The notes: generated by a model not told the origin, from the sequence alone. Positions 13,101 through 26,807 are shown, numbered from the stretch's first letter. The stretch: DNA of 64,000 nt from Pyronema omphalodes (GCA_024516155.1 JAJJXM010000064.1:186001-250000); one strand, 5' to 3'. Program-made: numbers and translations.

Positions 13101-14550
13101 CACACATACAAAACTACGGGTGATAACACAGTAAGACGGAGCCTAAGCTACATTCGACAGTTGGTACGGACGAGATTATTTTTCGGGGATTCAAGGATAA
13201 GAATAGAGACATATTTAGGGAGTCAATATAAGCGATGATGAAGGTGAATAGTTGCTCGGTATTCAAAGTTTTAAACAACCGATGAATTCACTTCATTCTT
13301 CTTAGTATTAACTGATGTAGTATTTACTCACCTCATTCATATCAGCAGCTATGTAGATTTCTCACCTCCACATCCCGCTATCACACGCTACGCCGCCTTA
13401 TACAAAAACCCCAAACCCAAACTCAAATCACCCGTCTATACCGCATCATAATATCGTGACTCGTGGTTTCACAATTTACATAACGCAGTACAAGTCTCAT
13501 CTAAAACTTTCGTTTCACCAGAAATATACCTACCGCTAATCCTAATCCTATTCCGCCTCACTAGCTAGCTGTAGTCATGACAGCCCTGAAGTTCAGACCC
13601 CTTCCCCAACCGCGGCCACGTGTGTTCAGGCCTTTCTGTATCCACTCTAGAAGCTCCAGGTAATATGGTGGAGTAACTTAGGGTACATAAGCACCATTGT
13701 ACTACAGGCCCTAAAGGCTAAGACATACATGTACTGAGCCCTGACGTCTGTGGTTCTGAATTCTAAATTTTAAGTTCTAACTTCTTTTCCACATAGCGGC
13801 TAGCCTTTCTTTTCCATAGCGCTAATCGTTTCTGGTACTAGCACTGTAGTCGCGCTACACTACTAACAGTCGGTGCCATTCCAAATTCCACATTCCGCAC
13901 TCCACATTCCATCTACATACAGGCACATGAGAGGCTCGAGAACAGAGTAAACGAGCATAGTGTCACCGTGTCAGTACATAAGCTACTGTAGGAGTCCGTG
14001 ACAAATACCCCATGTACACGTGATATCACCGGATTGGATCGGAGGACTTGTTAGTTTCCGTACAGGGCTCGGGTACTTTGTGTTTGTAGGGCTTGGGTAC
14101 TTTACGGGGGCCGGGGTTACATAGCTCGGAGAATACTGGAATTGTATTAGCTGGCTTCGGATATGGAACTCTTTGATACAATTCTACATATGGCGGCTAT
14201 GAACGCGGCCACGGACGGTCATGGATAAGAGTGTGTGTGATGCTTACATACAAAGAGGTACCGTCGTACCGATGTTACCGACGTTATGTACCGGGTACCC
14301 GATTCGATGCACGCAGAAGGTGGTGATGGTTGGTAATTACTATACCATGAGCGCATACGTACATATACATATGTCATACCTCTTATAAACCACGCGATAT
14401 ACTTCGGGAACACACATGCTATAACGTGATACAGAGATTATTTGTTGTTGTTATTATTGCTTTCGGGAATAAACCTACTGAATAAAATATGCTTATTTTT
14501 ATTCTTATGTATTATTGTTATGTAATTATTGTTTTTACAACCGGGAACAA

Positions 14551-14570
14551 TGCTATGCTATGCTATGCTA
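14551..14570. repeat. (TGCTA)4 pentanucleotide repeat
   Basis: Four perfect TGCTA units. Confidence 0.9.
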
Positions 14571-15078
14571 TGGACCATGTGACGACTGAAGGCATACCGA
14601 ATATCGAATACCGAAATGAAAAACCTCTAACCAGAAGTGTACCACTGCCAGTACCTCTGTGAGATTCAAGATATCCTTTGAATTCCATACTCATATACCT
14701 ACATATCTCCATATCTCCATATCCTATCAATAACCAAAGCCCCTAAAAATCCATTCAAATTCGTAATTCTAATTTCTTTTACGAGAGAGCTCACGACAAG
14801 TAACAACTTACAAGCTTAGAATCAGCAAAGAAAGAATCTTTGATCAAGACAAAAAATCATTACATGCTTATTCTCCAACAGCTCAACTAACTCCCATCTA
14901 TACCAGGAGTTTCAAAACTTCAAAGCTATGACACCACACCACACTATTAAAAAGGAGAGCATGAAACGTTCTAGAGATTTACTTGTAAGTCTGTATAATC
15001 ATTGGTGAAACTACTCCCTTCGTAAAAAGATAGATAAGATAGATACTATTTTGAGCTTTGATATTCCGGAGCAGGACA

Positions 15079-15094
15079 GGGGGGGGGGGGGGGG
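15079..15094. repeat. poly(G) tract, 16 nt
   Basis: Uninterrupted run of 16 G on the plus strand. Confidence 0.95.
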
Positions 15095-18000
15095 TTTATC
15101 CTTGAGGCTGAGGCTGTTACGAGGCTTCCGGGGCTGTCAACGCTGCGTTTCTGGTTCTGGTCTCGGGTTTCGGGTTTTGGGTATTCTATAGTATTGTATT
15201 GTTATACGTACTGTGTGTTTTATTGTATTTTTCCTGGGTCCTGGTATTTGTCTTTCTTTTTATTTTATTTTTTTCAACAAGAATCAAAACACGGGAGAAC
15301 CGTAGTGTATAAAGTATAAAGTAAAGAGTGCAGAGTGTAGAGTACAGAAAGTTCCAAACATATATATCCAGGTTTGGTTCGGCTATAAACCTCAAAGCGC
15401 GACATATCACACGCGTCATGACAAATGAGACATAGTCCAATGTTAAGTTCTTGACAGTCCAGGCTGAGATGATCAAATGAAAGAGACGACTTTCATCATA
15501 CCGGATGGTTTAAAACGCGTCATTTCGATCGACATATATTTGCACATCTGCATCGACAAAAGCACCGCCATAAGTACCGATCATAGATCTACGAAAGAAC
15601 TCATAATTACCGATCATAGATCGTCGCTGTTAAATTTTGCAAGGCTGAGGAAAGTTGAAATCGTGCTGATGCTATGTTTAGGTCTAGCTAGCTAGTTCGG
15701 GGCCTGCTGTGTACTCTTTGTACTGTATGTGCGCTTTATGCTTCTATATGTCAAAGGACTTATTTTTTTATTGATTTTCCCTTATATCTTCTCTATTTGT
15801 TTTCCTTTTTCCCTGCTTTCCCCTCCTTTTTCCTCTTCTCTTCTCTCTCATTTCTCAAAAACATCCCTTGAACCTTACCTGAAGGGCTGACCTTACTCAA
15901 CCCGACCGAGCGACCGACCGAGAATTTCATACATAAAGGTGGACTTCGAAACTCCAAATTTGAAACGAGGCTATGGTCACAGCATGCCATGTCGCAATGC
16001 GCACCCGGCCCGTATCAACTCTTAGCCTTGGTTATGGACACTGGGATACGAAGAGTGCGATTGTGATCCCCATGACACAAACCCCCCACAAACCAGCCTA
16101 TTGTAACATGGTGACAGACATGTTCACGAATCACGGGTAAGGCTGAGGAGTTAATTTTTTAGTCTGTGGGAATGTGAAGCTTTGGTAACGTGCAGCGTAT
16201 GGCGTATGGTGTACGATGTGCTTGGGGAAGTTTATTGTTTACCTGTGTCGTGGTGTTGTACTTGGGGTTACTTAGGGCTGCTTGTCATGCTTGTTTACTG
16301 CTATGTTTTTTACTGATATGTGCGTTCTTACAGTTGCTACATACGCTACACTCGTCGCACCATACATACATACACAACCATTTCAAGCGCACAAGCGCAC
16401 AAAAGACGTTGAAATTGAGAATTTAATATAATTCATTTTTTTTTCCAGATGGGTTGATGGGTTGATGCAGCGTTCCGTACCGTTCGTTTAACGGGCGTTT
16501 AGTATTTAGTGTTTGGCGTACCGTATACCGTGTACCGTACACCGTGTAGCGTGTAATAGATTAAATAGATTTATTTTTTATATCGAATTTTCTGTGTATG
16601 GATCAATCATTGGATGAATGGATTGCATGGACTGACTACATACCAGCAACAGCAACGGCAACATTAAACAAGATAGACTACAAAAAGGAAGTTTATCAAC
16701 TTTGTTTTCATGATGCATATGTATGATGCCTATGATGCCCTATATGATGCGCATACAAAGTTACAGAGCACCAGAGAGTTACGCAACATAGCCGTCATGG
16801 TTATGTACCTATGTATCTCTGCAGCATCCGGATCTCCACAGCATCCACAACATCCGCGAGCTTCCATCAAGGTCTCTGACTACATGCATAAGACTTGGGA
16901 TGATAGGAAGTTTGGGTGATTGGCTCCAAGCTCCAGGCTGCATGATGTGTGATGTGTGTGTGGGGGATGCGACTATGTATGGTTCCATACATGTCATATC
17001 CGTCATGATCCGTCATGATACGTCCGACGATACAAAGGCACAAGACTCCAGCAGTGAGGTGATAACAACCTATAAATTCAGATGCCGACGCTTCCATCTC
17101 TTGGAATCATTTTTCGTAACACACACACGCCGGTTGCGAGGTCTTGGTTTCAACTTTCAACTTCCCACGGTTCGACGGTTGCGATGGTTGAGTGGCTGTG
17201 TACGTTATGTATGTACGTCATCGCATCTGACGCGCATCACCCATCACCATCACCATCAGGGTATGGCCGGGGGCGGTGGGCTCCTACCATATGCACCATA
17301 GGTCCACAGCAGCTCCCACCATAGCTAGCTAGACATGTACCTGCTAGGGAAATCTCTAATCCCCCAAATCTTGATTGTGCTACTTTATCTACAGCATACA
17401 TACAGCTGCAGTTACGACTCACCAATTGCGGGGATTTTCTTTTTGATATGGATGTCTGTAGAAGACGTCAGGTTGCAGATATGTACAGTCGAGATACGTT
17501 TGTTGCCTGCGACTGCCTGGGAGTCTGGGACTGACTGATTGACTGTTTCTTTTCTTTTTCCTTTTTCTTTTTTTTCTTCGTTGGTTTTCTTTGCTTTTCT
17601 TTTTCTGTGCGGATTGGATGAATGAACATGTGTGTGAAATTTTTTTTGCAGCCGGCGGGATCTAAAAAATAAATTGGGAGCATCATCATCGCATAGGGAG
17701 CATCGCTGCACCCATTGAAGGCTTGTGGAGATGGCGGAATAGGTGTGCCATATATAGTTGTGCCGCATTTTGTTTTTTTCATCTCGTTTCTCCAATCTCG
17801 TGTGTTTATGTGCCTTGGTACTATTGATTTGGGTGTTTGCTGGCTGTTGTCTTGATGATTTCTCGTATGTTGGTTATTATATAGGCCATATTGTTTGCTT
17901 GCTGCTACCGGTCATATTCGTCGTATTCGTCATATTCGTCGTAATGGCAGTCTGTTGTTTGAAGTTTGGAGTTTGAACATCGGGCATCTCCAAAGGAAGG

Positions 18001-19224
18001 CAGGCTATGATACCCCAATACCCTGGCGCTTGCTGGTACATACATAAAGAACTAGAGCGTTCTGGCACATTTGTTTGAGAAAGAAGCTGTTTCTGACACA
18101 CACAACTAATTATTTTCCGTATTTATATTTGATACATCATTTGGTGCGCACCATACCACTAACCCCAAAGAACCGGGACAAGTGTCATAGCTCAGGGAGT
18201 TTCGTATTTTGAATTGGCGATGCACTTATAAGAAAACTATGAATCTCAATCGAGCCCCGAGTCATCGACTCGACAATGGAAATGCCAACTAGACCAACCC
18301 TTATCTGGAAGGCCGAGCTCCTCAGCATATTGTATGGTGTCCACTGTCCTTTGTTCATGCCTCATATGGCGGGATTCCACCTGATTCGGACCATATCGGT
18401 GTCACGGCGCATGAGGCGCAACGGAGTCATGGTGTCCAGCGGCACGGACGGAGGGCACGGCGGCGGCGGTGGTGGTGGCAGATGTCTATGGTGGTGTACA
18501 TAGGGACTCTAGGGTCGGTGGTGGCTTTCGTAAGCTCGGTGGAGTTCTTGGGGATTCTTTCGGCTGGTCGGCTTCGGATTGCGCCAGCCCCATACCAAGA
18601 AATCACTAGAATTTCCTAGATTGATATTGCTAACTATTATAGGAATACTGTTGAAAAATAATGACTAGCTTAGGGTATTCTTTTTTAACTTGTTTAGGGC
18701 TACCCTCCTCAACTATGTAGTCTAGGGCTGCTCTCACTAGTTCACTGTATAGTCGTTCTCATCGCCGGCATCTAAAATCGTGACGTGAGACGGATGCACC
18801 GCTTACAGAGCCGGTAGATGGATAAACGAGCAGCGATTCACATATGAACGTAGATGAGCGAGTTATATACAAAAAGTTCATGATGGGGGCAAATGCAATT
18901 CTGAGTGCGTTCGTGCGTGCCATTGCGGAGTAAATAGATCAAGTACACCATCCACTGGGTCTTTGCTGTAATTGCACTTTTTGAACCTGTCCCGTTGGGA
19001 AGTGCAGAGATGCGGGAAAAGCAAATGAGCGTTGTCTCTTCCCATACTGCATTATATTTTCCGTTCATCATCGATCGTTCGAGATAATTATAAGCATTAA
19101 AAACAGCAAAAAAAGCCAGACCATCCTTCATATTCTCTCTTTGGAATGGATAGAATGTAGACGCCGAGACCATCGGAAAGTTCATATAATGAGACATCCA
19201 TTTTCAAATAAATCAAACCCCTCT

Positions 19225-19245
19225 CCCCCCCCCCCCCCCCCCCCC
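19225..19245. repeat. poly(C) tract, 21 nt
   Basis: Run of 21 C, followed after ACCT by another C run, about 0.5 kb upstream of the arrestin gene start. Confidence 0.95.
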
Positions 19246-19755
19246 ACCTCCCCCCGGACACATCCGTGCCCTTTGTTCACTGTTTCGATTTTGTTTGTTC
19301 AATTGATGCACCACGCCTTAAGAGGACCACCCCCCCAAAGACACGATCGCCGCCGACAGAATTGAATAAGAACCAGACAAGCCCCAAATTTCACACGACA
19401 AAACCGAATAAGTCGTCACCATCCGTTACCGTGTACTACTGCCGGACTAGTCATTACCCTTGCATATCAGCAGTAGCAGATTGAGGTTATATACAAGCAG
19501 CTTCAAACGAACACCCCTCATTTCCACTGAACGAACATTTACCGTCTTCTCCAAACATTCTACAACACAATTCACTTTTTTATTATTTCGTTTGGAACTG
19601 TTATCTCCATTCACCAGTCGATTGTCCTGCACCAAGTACTTCAACCCTGTACGTAACTTCGGTTTTACCGGGATTCTCCGCCTAGCAACCACATACCTAG
19701 TCGATCATTACTTTGCGGGGAGTTTGGTTATTTTAAAAAACAACTTGCATCGTCG

Positions 19756-22198
19756 ATGATGACATACCCACCCAACTTGATTCCCAGTTGCTTCCCAGCT
19801 GCCGAGAATACATATTCTGGGAGTAGGCCTCAAGACCAGTGTTTGGACATGCAAAATTCGTCCTCAATAATCACTCCGTTATCCAGCACCGACTGCCCAA
19901 GCGGATCCTACCCAGAACCTCTAGTGTCAGGTCTCGGCATCAGCACACCCTTATGCACATCGAGCTCCGAAAATATCGAAACACCGATACCTAGAAATCT
20001 CGTACCGAAAATCACACCAGAATCTCAAATACCAACCCGAAAGTCGAAAATAGAAAAGGCAAAACATTTAATCAGCTCATTCTCTGCTCGTCGCCACAAT
20101 TCTATCGGTTCAAAATTACACACGATGCATCAAACCACCCCCCATTTTGTTGGTGGTGGGTACAGCGGTATTCCATCTCACCATGTTGACCCTTCCACAT
20201 ATAGCCCGCAATGTTTCTCTCCTACCCCTGCCTCCACCTGGCCTATAAGCAATTCCACCAGAACCCATAGGACTCATCTAAACGCCCCGAGTCAACCAAT
20301 GCTACGACGACAACGATCGGGTACGTTGCCGGCCAGGCTCAACCATTCGGCAGATATGTTACCATTAGAGAAGCCTCAAGCTTCAACGACGAACGGATCT
20401 GTTACAATGACTATTCGGCTACATTCACCAATATTATTTCAACAAGGACTAGATCCAGCTAGGGATAGTGACGAAAATAGGGAAGGCGTTGCACCGGCTA
20501 TGTTGAGAGGTCAATTGTTGATTCGAATTATGAAACCAACGAATATTAAAGCTATAACGTTGACATTTAAAGGAAAAGCAGTTACAAAATGGCCCGAGGG
20601 TATGCTATAAGTTTTTATTGTCTGAGGTCCTATTTATATGATTACCAGTAGCTAACCTGTGAGGACGAACTGTTACAGGTCTACCACCAAAAAGATCAGA
20701 ATTCTATGAAGAAAAAACAATTATGTATCATACCTGGCCATTCTTCAACGCTAAATTTTCTACTGCGTATGCTGGTCATTTAGCGGATAGTTACATCCCT
20801 CGTGATATCCCAGCAGTGTCAGGCGGTGTGAAAAGCTTCCTTAACAAGACACCTCGGGATTCAGAAGACAAGACCGGATTTAGAATGCAGAAATCAAAGA
20901 GTTTATCCAAAGACGATGATAGTACAGGCAGCATTCATTCGAAGGGTTACCGGATCTTCCAACCCGGCGATTACATCTATAGCTTTGAGCTTCCTATTGA
21001 CAGCAACAAGCCCGAGACTATCAATACGGAGTATGGAACCGTCAGGTACCACCTTGAAGGTTGCATAGAGCGTGTCAACTCCTTCGGCATCAAGTCAAGC
21101 CTGTACGGCAAGCGAGAAGTCCAAGTTGTGCGCGTTCCGTCGGACACTAATATGGAACAATCGGAACCTATTGCAATAACGCGGAGCTGGGACGATCAAT
21201 TGCACTATGATATAGTTATTAGCGGGAAAGCCTTTCCATTGGGCAGCACCATGCCTATGGCGATGAAACTTACCCCGCTACAAAAATGTCGAATTCATCG
21301 CGTCAGATGTTACATTACAGAAGCCGTCGAATACACTGCAATGGACGGTAAAGTTCATCGAATTATCGAACCGAAGAAGATCCCGCTATTCGATAAACGT
21401 CCTGATAAACCTATTGAAACTGCTTATAAGGGAACCGCAATGCGAGTTACCGCAGGCGGAGGCTTCAAGAATAGCGACTTTCAGAACGGTCCTATAAATG
21501 ACCCTTATGCCGAAGAGGCTGTCAGTCTAATAGGCGATCTTTCCGGGCAACAAACAGCACCGAGTACAGAATTAGAATTCGACATCGTGCTACCTAGTTG
21601 CGACAGTAAAGGAAAAAACAAAATCCACCACAATACATCCTACAAATCAATCTTAGTTAACCATTGGATTAAAGTTGTTATTAGGATCAGCAAAGCCGAC
21701 ACCGACAATCCTGAACGACGCCGCTTCTTTGAGATTACGATTGACTCTCCGCTTCATATCTTGTCCTGCCATGTCACCAATCCAAATACTACATTGCCCC
21801 TGTATGGAGCCCCGGCAGCAGAAACTATCGACCGTAGAGCGATATGTAATTGCGCAACAAACAGAGAGGCGATATTATCAGCTCCTATGAATAGACCTAT
21901 GCATCTTATTCGAGCTCCTAGCAACCTACCACCAGATTACGATGAGGACTCTTCCCCGCCACCGTGTATGACACCACCGCCGAATTACGAGGGCCTCTTC
22001 CGGAATACGGATAGTCAGTCCATCGACGACCGTATGGATGATTACTTTTCTCGACGGGAAATAGAGTTGGGTGAGGAACCGGAAATGCAGCTAAGGAGAG
22101 GAATGATGTTACCATTAACACCTGGAAGAGCCGGGCCGAGTAGAAGTTTTGATGAGCCGAGGAGAAGGTGGGGAGAGGAATTGGATGCAAGGCCATAG
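19756..22198 (+). CDS. arrestin-related trafficking adaptor (ART) with two PPxY motifs
   Basis: Exons join(19756..20599,20679..22198), giving 787 residues to the first in-frame stop. The intron (GTATGC, GCTAAC branch site, ACAG) joins WPEG to LPPKRSEFYEEKTIMYHTWPFFNA, a pattern typical of fungal arrestins. Residues 1-210 are a Ser/Pro/Thr-rich leader. The arrestin N domain starts near MTIRLHSPILF and includes LRGQLLIRIMKPTNIKAITLTF. The C domain covers SWDDQLHYDIVISGKAFPLGSTMPM to about residue 670. PPDY (699-702) and PPNY (715-718) are expected to bind the WW domains of the Rsp5/NEDD4 ubiquitin ligase. ART proteins bring Rsp5 to plasma-membrane transporters for ubiquitylation and endocytosis. 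The first ATG of the frame was chosen; the next codon is also ATG. Downstream, the same frame continues beyond several TAG codons (see next entry), so the true C-terminus is uncertain. Confidence 0.88.
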
Positions 22199-22470
22199 AA
22201 TGGCGGAAAAGGAAAGGAAAGGGAGAAGGCAGAGGAACAGGATGGACGGCCATAGCATGGCGGGAAGGGAGAGGAAACGCAGAAGGCGGAGGAACAGGAT
22301 GGAAGGCCATAGCATGGCGGAAAGGCAAAGGACAGGGAGGAGGTGGAGGAACTGGATGGATGGCCATAGTATGGCGGAAATGGAAAGGGAAGGGAAATAA
22401 AAGAGGAAATAGATGGATTGCTATAGTATGGCAAAAAGGGAAAGGAAAGGGAAATGGAGAGGAAACAGAT
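22140..22470 (+). repeat. 57-bp minisatellite at the 3' end of the arrestin gene, one in-frame TAG per copy
   Basis: About five tandem copies of a 57-bp purine-rich unit. Relative to the arrestin frame, TAG codons fall at 22196, 22253, 22310, 22367 and 22424, exactly 57 nt apart. Between them the frame reads GGKGKEREKAEEQDGRP-type peptides. The unit is 19 codons long, so phase is kept throughout. Confidence 0.93.
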
Positions 22471-22729
22471 GAATGCATCGGATATAAGAGAGAGAGAGTT
22501 GTATATGTTGCGTCCGCGTTCAAGGCGGCTGTGCAGCTTCGAAAAATCACTGTGGCCGACGCCTGAGGAACCGGAAAAAATATACAGTCAACTGAAGGAA
22601 ATTCCACCACGGAGAAAGCCGGAGTCGGCTAAGACCAGTGAGGAGGAAGAAGCTGCTGATCCGGATCAAATCAGAAGAATTGATGAATCGTTGGCATTGA
22701 TGAATGAGATTGAGGATTTTAAACTTTAG
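22427..22729 (+). other. open frame in phase with arrestin, possible original C-terminal tail
   Basis: After the fifth TAG the arrestin frame stays open for about 100 codons and ends TAG at 22727. It has ordinary, non-repetitive protein composition: DIRERELYMLRPRSRR, then PTPEEPEKIYSQLKEIPPRR, and a charged end NEIEDFKL. It could be the old arrestin C-terminus cut off by minisatellite growth, a final exon reached by splicing out the repeat, or chance. I found no strong intron borders flanking the repeat, although a weak GTGGGG donor at about 22167 and several AG acceptors exist. Confidence 0.45.
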
Positions 22730-23310
22730 GCTTGGATTGGAATTTGGGCTTTGATTGGTTGCTTGTATATAGCAGTAACTTTAACGCTCCTTTTAGGTCA
22801 TTAATTTTCTTTTGTATTTGTTTTTGTATTAGGTGTTTTTAGGGGTTTTGGAGTATGGATTCATGTATGTCTTTTTGTTTTATCATAGTGTTTTGAGTAC
22901 CTATTTTTTGGTGATACCATATTGCTATAGGGTGAAAAATTGGATTGAAATTAGGATTTGGACTGGGACTTGGATTTGGATTTGGATAGTTTAGGTTTAG
23001 GATTGCGTTGGGATTGGAATTGGAATTGGGATATCTAGGTTAGAAGAGTTGTGCTGTATATGTAGAATGATGAATACATTGATGATTGCTCTACATTACA
23101 TCACATTAAATTACTTTACTTTATGTTACATCATAATGAATGTTCCAACTTCGGTTCGTGATATATCATATCGATGTCGGTGTTGAATGTGCTTTTTATA
23201 TAGTTCATGGTTTATCATTTGCGATACTTAGCTTGGTATATGTACGTATATGTACATGTATAAGTGCATACATAGTATCATTACGCCTTCAAGCCAGCAG
23301 CCAGGAGTCC

Positions 23311-23520
23311 GAAGTGTCAAAGCCAAAAGTGTCAAAGTCAAAAGTGTCAAAACCTAAAAATCACAATCCAAAAGACCAAAAGTGTCAAAAGTGTCAAAGT
23401 CTTGGAGTGACAGAATCTCAAAAATCTACAAGATCAAAGGCCCAAAAGACTAAAATATTAAAAGTGTTAAAACCTAAAAGACTAAAAGATCAAAGTGTCG
23501 AAATCTTCAAGTGGCAAAAG
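23311..23520. repeat. irregular AAAGTGTC-type repeat block
   Basis: Many interspersed copies of AAAAGTGTCAAA, CCAAAAG and ACTAAAAGA-like words, without a fixed period. Confidence 0.7.
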
Positions 23521-24511
23521 TCTAAAGCCTAAAGCCTGGGCGCTCGAAGTGTCAAAGCCCAAGCCCAGTCCCAAGCCCAGACAAAGTCTAAATGCTAAAC
23601 GTCTCGAAGCTTTAGAGTGATGGAGTCTTGGAATGGTTACTGGAGGGCTGCGGGCTGGGATGTCGCCAGGTTTTTATTGGTTATGGAGTCATGCAATGCA
23701 TGAGGAGAATGATAAGACTCGGGAGTCAGGAGCCAGGAGCCAGGGGTTATAGGACTTATCTACCTGCCCAACTGCTTAATTGCTTGAAGTTTCTTATGTA
23801 AAAAAATATATAGATGGATAGGCTGTTCTGCTCAGCTTAGGAGCTTTGGATGGTACAAAATTACTGGGGATGAGTGACTCACGACGGGGGATGAATAGCT
23901 TATGACGTGGGACTATGGGCGAGTGATGGGCGATGAATGAATAGAGTGATGAGGCGTGAGTGGGGAGAGTTGAAATGGTGGATAGTATAGATGATGTCGA
24001 GATTGAAACTGTAATTCATGCACTGGTATTGTAGAACCTCCTTCCACTTCTGGCAAAAGTGGGATGTTGTGAATTTATCTGATGAGTAAGCGAACTCTTC
24101 TATCCTTCAAGGCTTTGATACAGCGGCAGCAGCGTGGAGTCTTTAAGCCATCATCACGGCTTTGTTTTGTCAAAGACTTAAAGGCAAGATGTAGACGGGG
24201 AAATTTATTGCCACAAAAACAGGAAGCCTGGAAAATGGAATATAACCATCAATCCGGTAATCCTGCAGCAGTAATGTTAGTAACTGGTAAAAACTTAAGA
24301 AATTCCGGGAATTGTTTGAGATACCTCGGTCATCCTCTTATGAGATACTAAAACTCTTTTACTAATAGATTAAAGGTAACTAATCGAAAATATAAATTTC
24401 ATGGCCGTGATGAAGTGTATATAATTTAACTCCCAGGCTAAGAATAGATATGGAGAAATGAATGTAATGGTTAAAGTAGAAGTAGATAATCACAAAACAA
24501 AACACAAACGA

Positions 24512-24526
24512 CCCCCCCCCCCCCCC
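24512..24526. repeat. poly(C) tract, 15 nt
   Basis: Uninterrupted run of 15 C. Confidence 0.95.
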
Positions 24527-26807
24527 TTGACCCGCTAGACTACATTGTGTATAACATTTCTCTTCTCCCCTCTTTCTCCTTCTATTACCCACATACCCGG
24601 AATATCGATTTCAATCTTCAGCCTATTATTCTATCTGCTCCAATATCCAATCAGCCATATCCTGAGTAGTCTCCTATGATCCATTTTCGCAAAACTCTCT
24701 GCACATAGCTGATGATACCATGCCTCTCACAACCGTAATGTATATATAATATTCAAAACAACTATCGAACCAAGACTCAATTATTAATTTTCCACGGCTT
24801 CTTTCAGTTACCAATCGTGTCACATAGCCATTCATTTTGCCATTTTCATTCCAATCCCAAGAAAACCTGACTGTTGTAGAACTACGGGCTGTGATAATAA
24901 CGGTCAGCAGAGTCGAAAAGGTAAACACTTCAGGGCTGAAGATATCCATTAAGGATAGGTATATTATAAGAATCGTTAAGTACTATTCATTCTATGATTC
25001 TCATTAATTTATCTTTATTAATCTATTCTTATTCCCTGAAGCAGAATCGATAAGTCATGAAAGCATACTCGTTGCTATATACAAAAAGATAGCTAAGAAG
25101 ATAATAAATTGCATTTATATAAACAAGAGAACAAGAGAATAGAATACTTACGTCAAATCATGGAAATTGAAACATACACAATTAGGAATCCCCAATCTCG
25201 AATTGCACAGTGGTGCTTGGTGCTATCCTAGCCGGAAACAGGACAAACTTCATAGCTTATCACTTGCAGGTTTGCGGTGAGATGTGGATTTCGCATTTTG
25301 AATTGTGGATTTTGGATTGTCACAGGGGATATAGAAGTGGAAGTAAGTTATGCAGCATCAATAACTTGTAAATGCATTTGGTATAGATGTCTGCGGGGGT
25401 TTATTTGGATTTATGTTTTTCGTCTTTGTGGATGTTGATGTGGTTATTGTTAGTGGTCTGTATAGTTCCAGGTGGAAGCGAGAGCAAACAGCGTATGGAA
25501 CCAGAAAGTAAAAACACGGAATATGAAGTTTAGAAATCTACAATCTGAAAATCTGAAATTGTGAAGTAATTAACAATAGAGATAGAAACATATAAATGTA
25601 TAAATATCACCTCTTATGTTTTCTACCAATCCATCTATCTACTTATCCTATCCAATATTTCCTTTACCTGGTATGTCGAGATCCAATCAAAGAACATTTT
25701 ACTCTAATTCTGAATCGTACCGACTCGTACGTCAGTCGTTATAGAAGTATTGTATCAATTCTTCTGAAAGATGAATATAAAGAGGAAGATAAAGAGGTGG
25801 AAATCCATGAGAAATACAAATTGAGTAAAGAAGGAGATCATGAAAATAATTTTGGTTCTAGAGGTATATGGTAGTCACAGGACTAAAAACGGCATCAAGA
25901 ATGTAACTTGTGGTAAGGTTGGTCATTGCGATATTAACGGGTTCTTTTACAAATTGATAGAAAGTTCAATCTCAAAGGCAACGGTGTGGTGTAGGGTGGG
26001 TGTAGTTATGAAACAGAGATGCCGATTTCTTCATTCCCATCTTTCCGTCTTTCTAGGTTCTTAGTAATTCAGTGACGCATGCTAGTGAAAAGAGATAAGT
26101 ACATTTCAGACCTCTTTTCAGCAAAATGGCTTATAAGAACCGTCATTGCCACGACGGTGTGTTCATTTCAGACTGAGGCTGAGCACGCTCATCTTTTCAA
26201 TGCCCCCTCTTACCTCAGATGGAAACTACTTATATACCTTCCTTCATGCGAGTATGCATCTATCTTCCAATTAAAATGCACATCTAGCGTAAGGGTCGGT
26301 GTAGGGACTCCGTCGGCTCGTCTCCCCACTTTCAGCACATTACGTGTGATCATGTCAGCGGGGTGCGAGCCGAGGATGGGATTTCAAGTCTAGTTTATCG
26401 ATGAGATACCGCCCAGTAAGTTTGGGGAAGTCATCCAATAGATTCAGATATACTGAATTTGCTTAAGGAGGATCACTGTAGCTGCAGCATTCATGGCATT
26501 GTCGAGTTCGGCGGGCTGGACATGTGATATCACTCATTTGAACTGTCGACGCGCAATGTCTCTCTTCATTTTAGCGATTTGCAACTTCAATTGCGGCTCG
26601 TCGTATCAAACCCATGAGCCATAATCTATTCCTTGGCCAGATCAAAGAATGCTACCAACTCTATAACATCATAGCATAACTCATAACTCATTTGATAAAA
26701 CAAAAAACCATTCTACCGGAGCCTAATTTCCCCCATTTTGAACCACCACGCTTCTACAGAAACTTATCTGGCATCTCCATCTTTTTATAACCATGTTCTC
26801 ATATGTT

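Larger units (their letters stand above)
8905..19755. other. 10.8-kb gene-poor AT-rich intergenic region
   Basis: I find no supportable coding gene here. Open frames are short (mostly under 100 codons, maximum 133), low in complexity and without family motifs. The region has simple repeats and homopolymer runs: G15 at 9530, CAAAGAC heptamers at 10114, (TGCTA)4 at 14551, G16 at 15079 and C21 at 19225. Somewhat GC-richer islands at about 10800-10950, 11230-11360, 13560-14200 and 18260-18600 could be decayed transposon or gene fragments, or noncoding RNA loci, but nothing recognisable remains. I checked by eye for tRNA B-box motifs and found none convincing. Confidence 0.55.
22730..26807. other. 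intergenic region, 4.1 kb, no supported gene
   Basis: The gap holds an irregular AAAGTGTC-type repeat (about 23311-23520), a C15 run at 24512, and short open frames such as 24082-24351 (plus), 24674-24949 (minus) and 26079-26393 (plus). These frames have no motif I recognise and no convincing introns. I do not call them genes. Confidence 0.5.

Noticed and set aside
18838..19197. 119-codon open frame on the minus strand
   Set aside because: No motif, no neighbour support and unremarkable composition; likely chance in a gene-free region.
22149..22566. Other open frames over the 57-bp minisatellite (both strands)
   Set aside because: Repeat-driven open frames; only the arrestin frame links to non-repetitive coding-like sequence on both sides.
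24674..24949. 91-codon open frame on the minus strand starting MDIFSPEVF
   Set aside because: It looks mildly protein-like but has no recognisable family, introns or context; not enough to call a gene.
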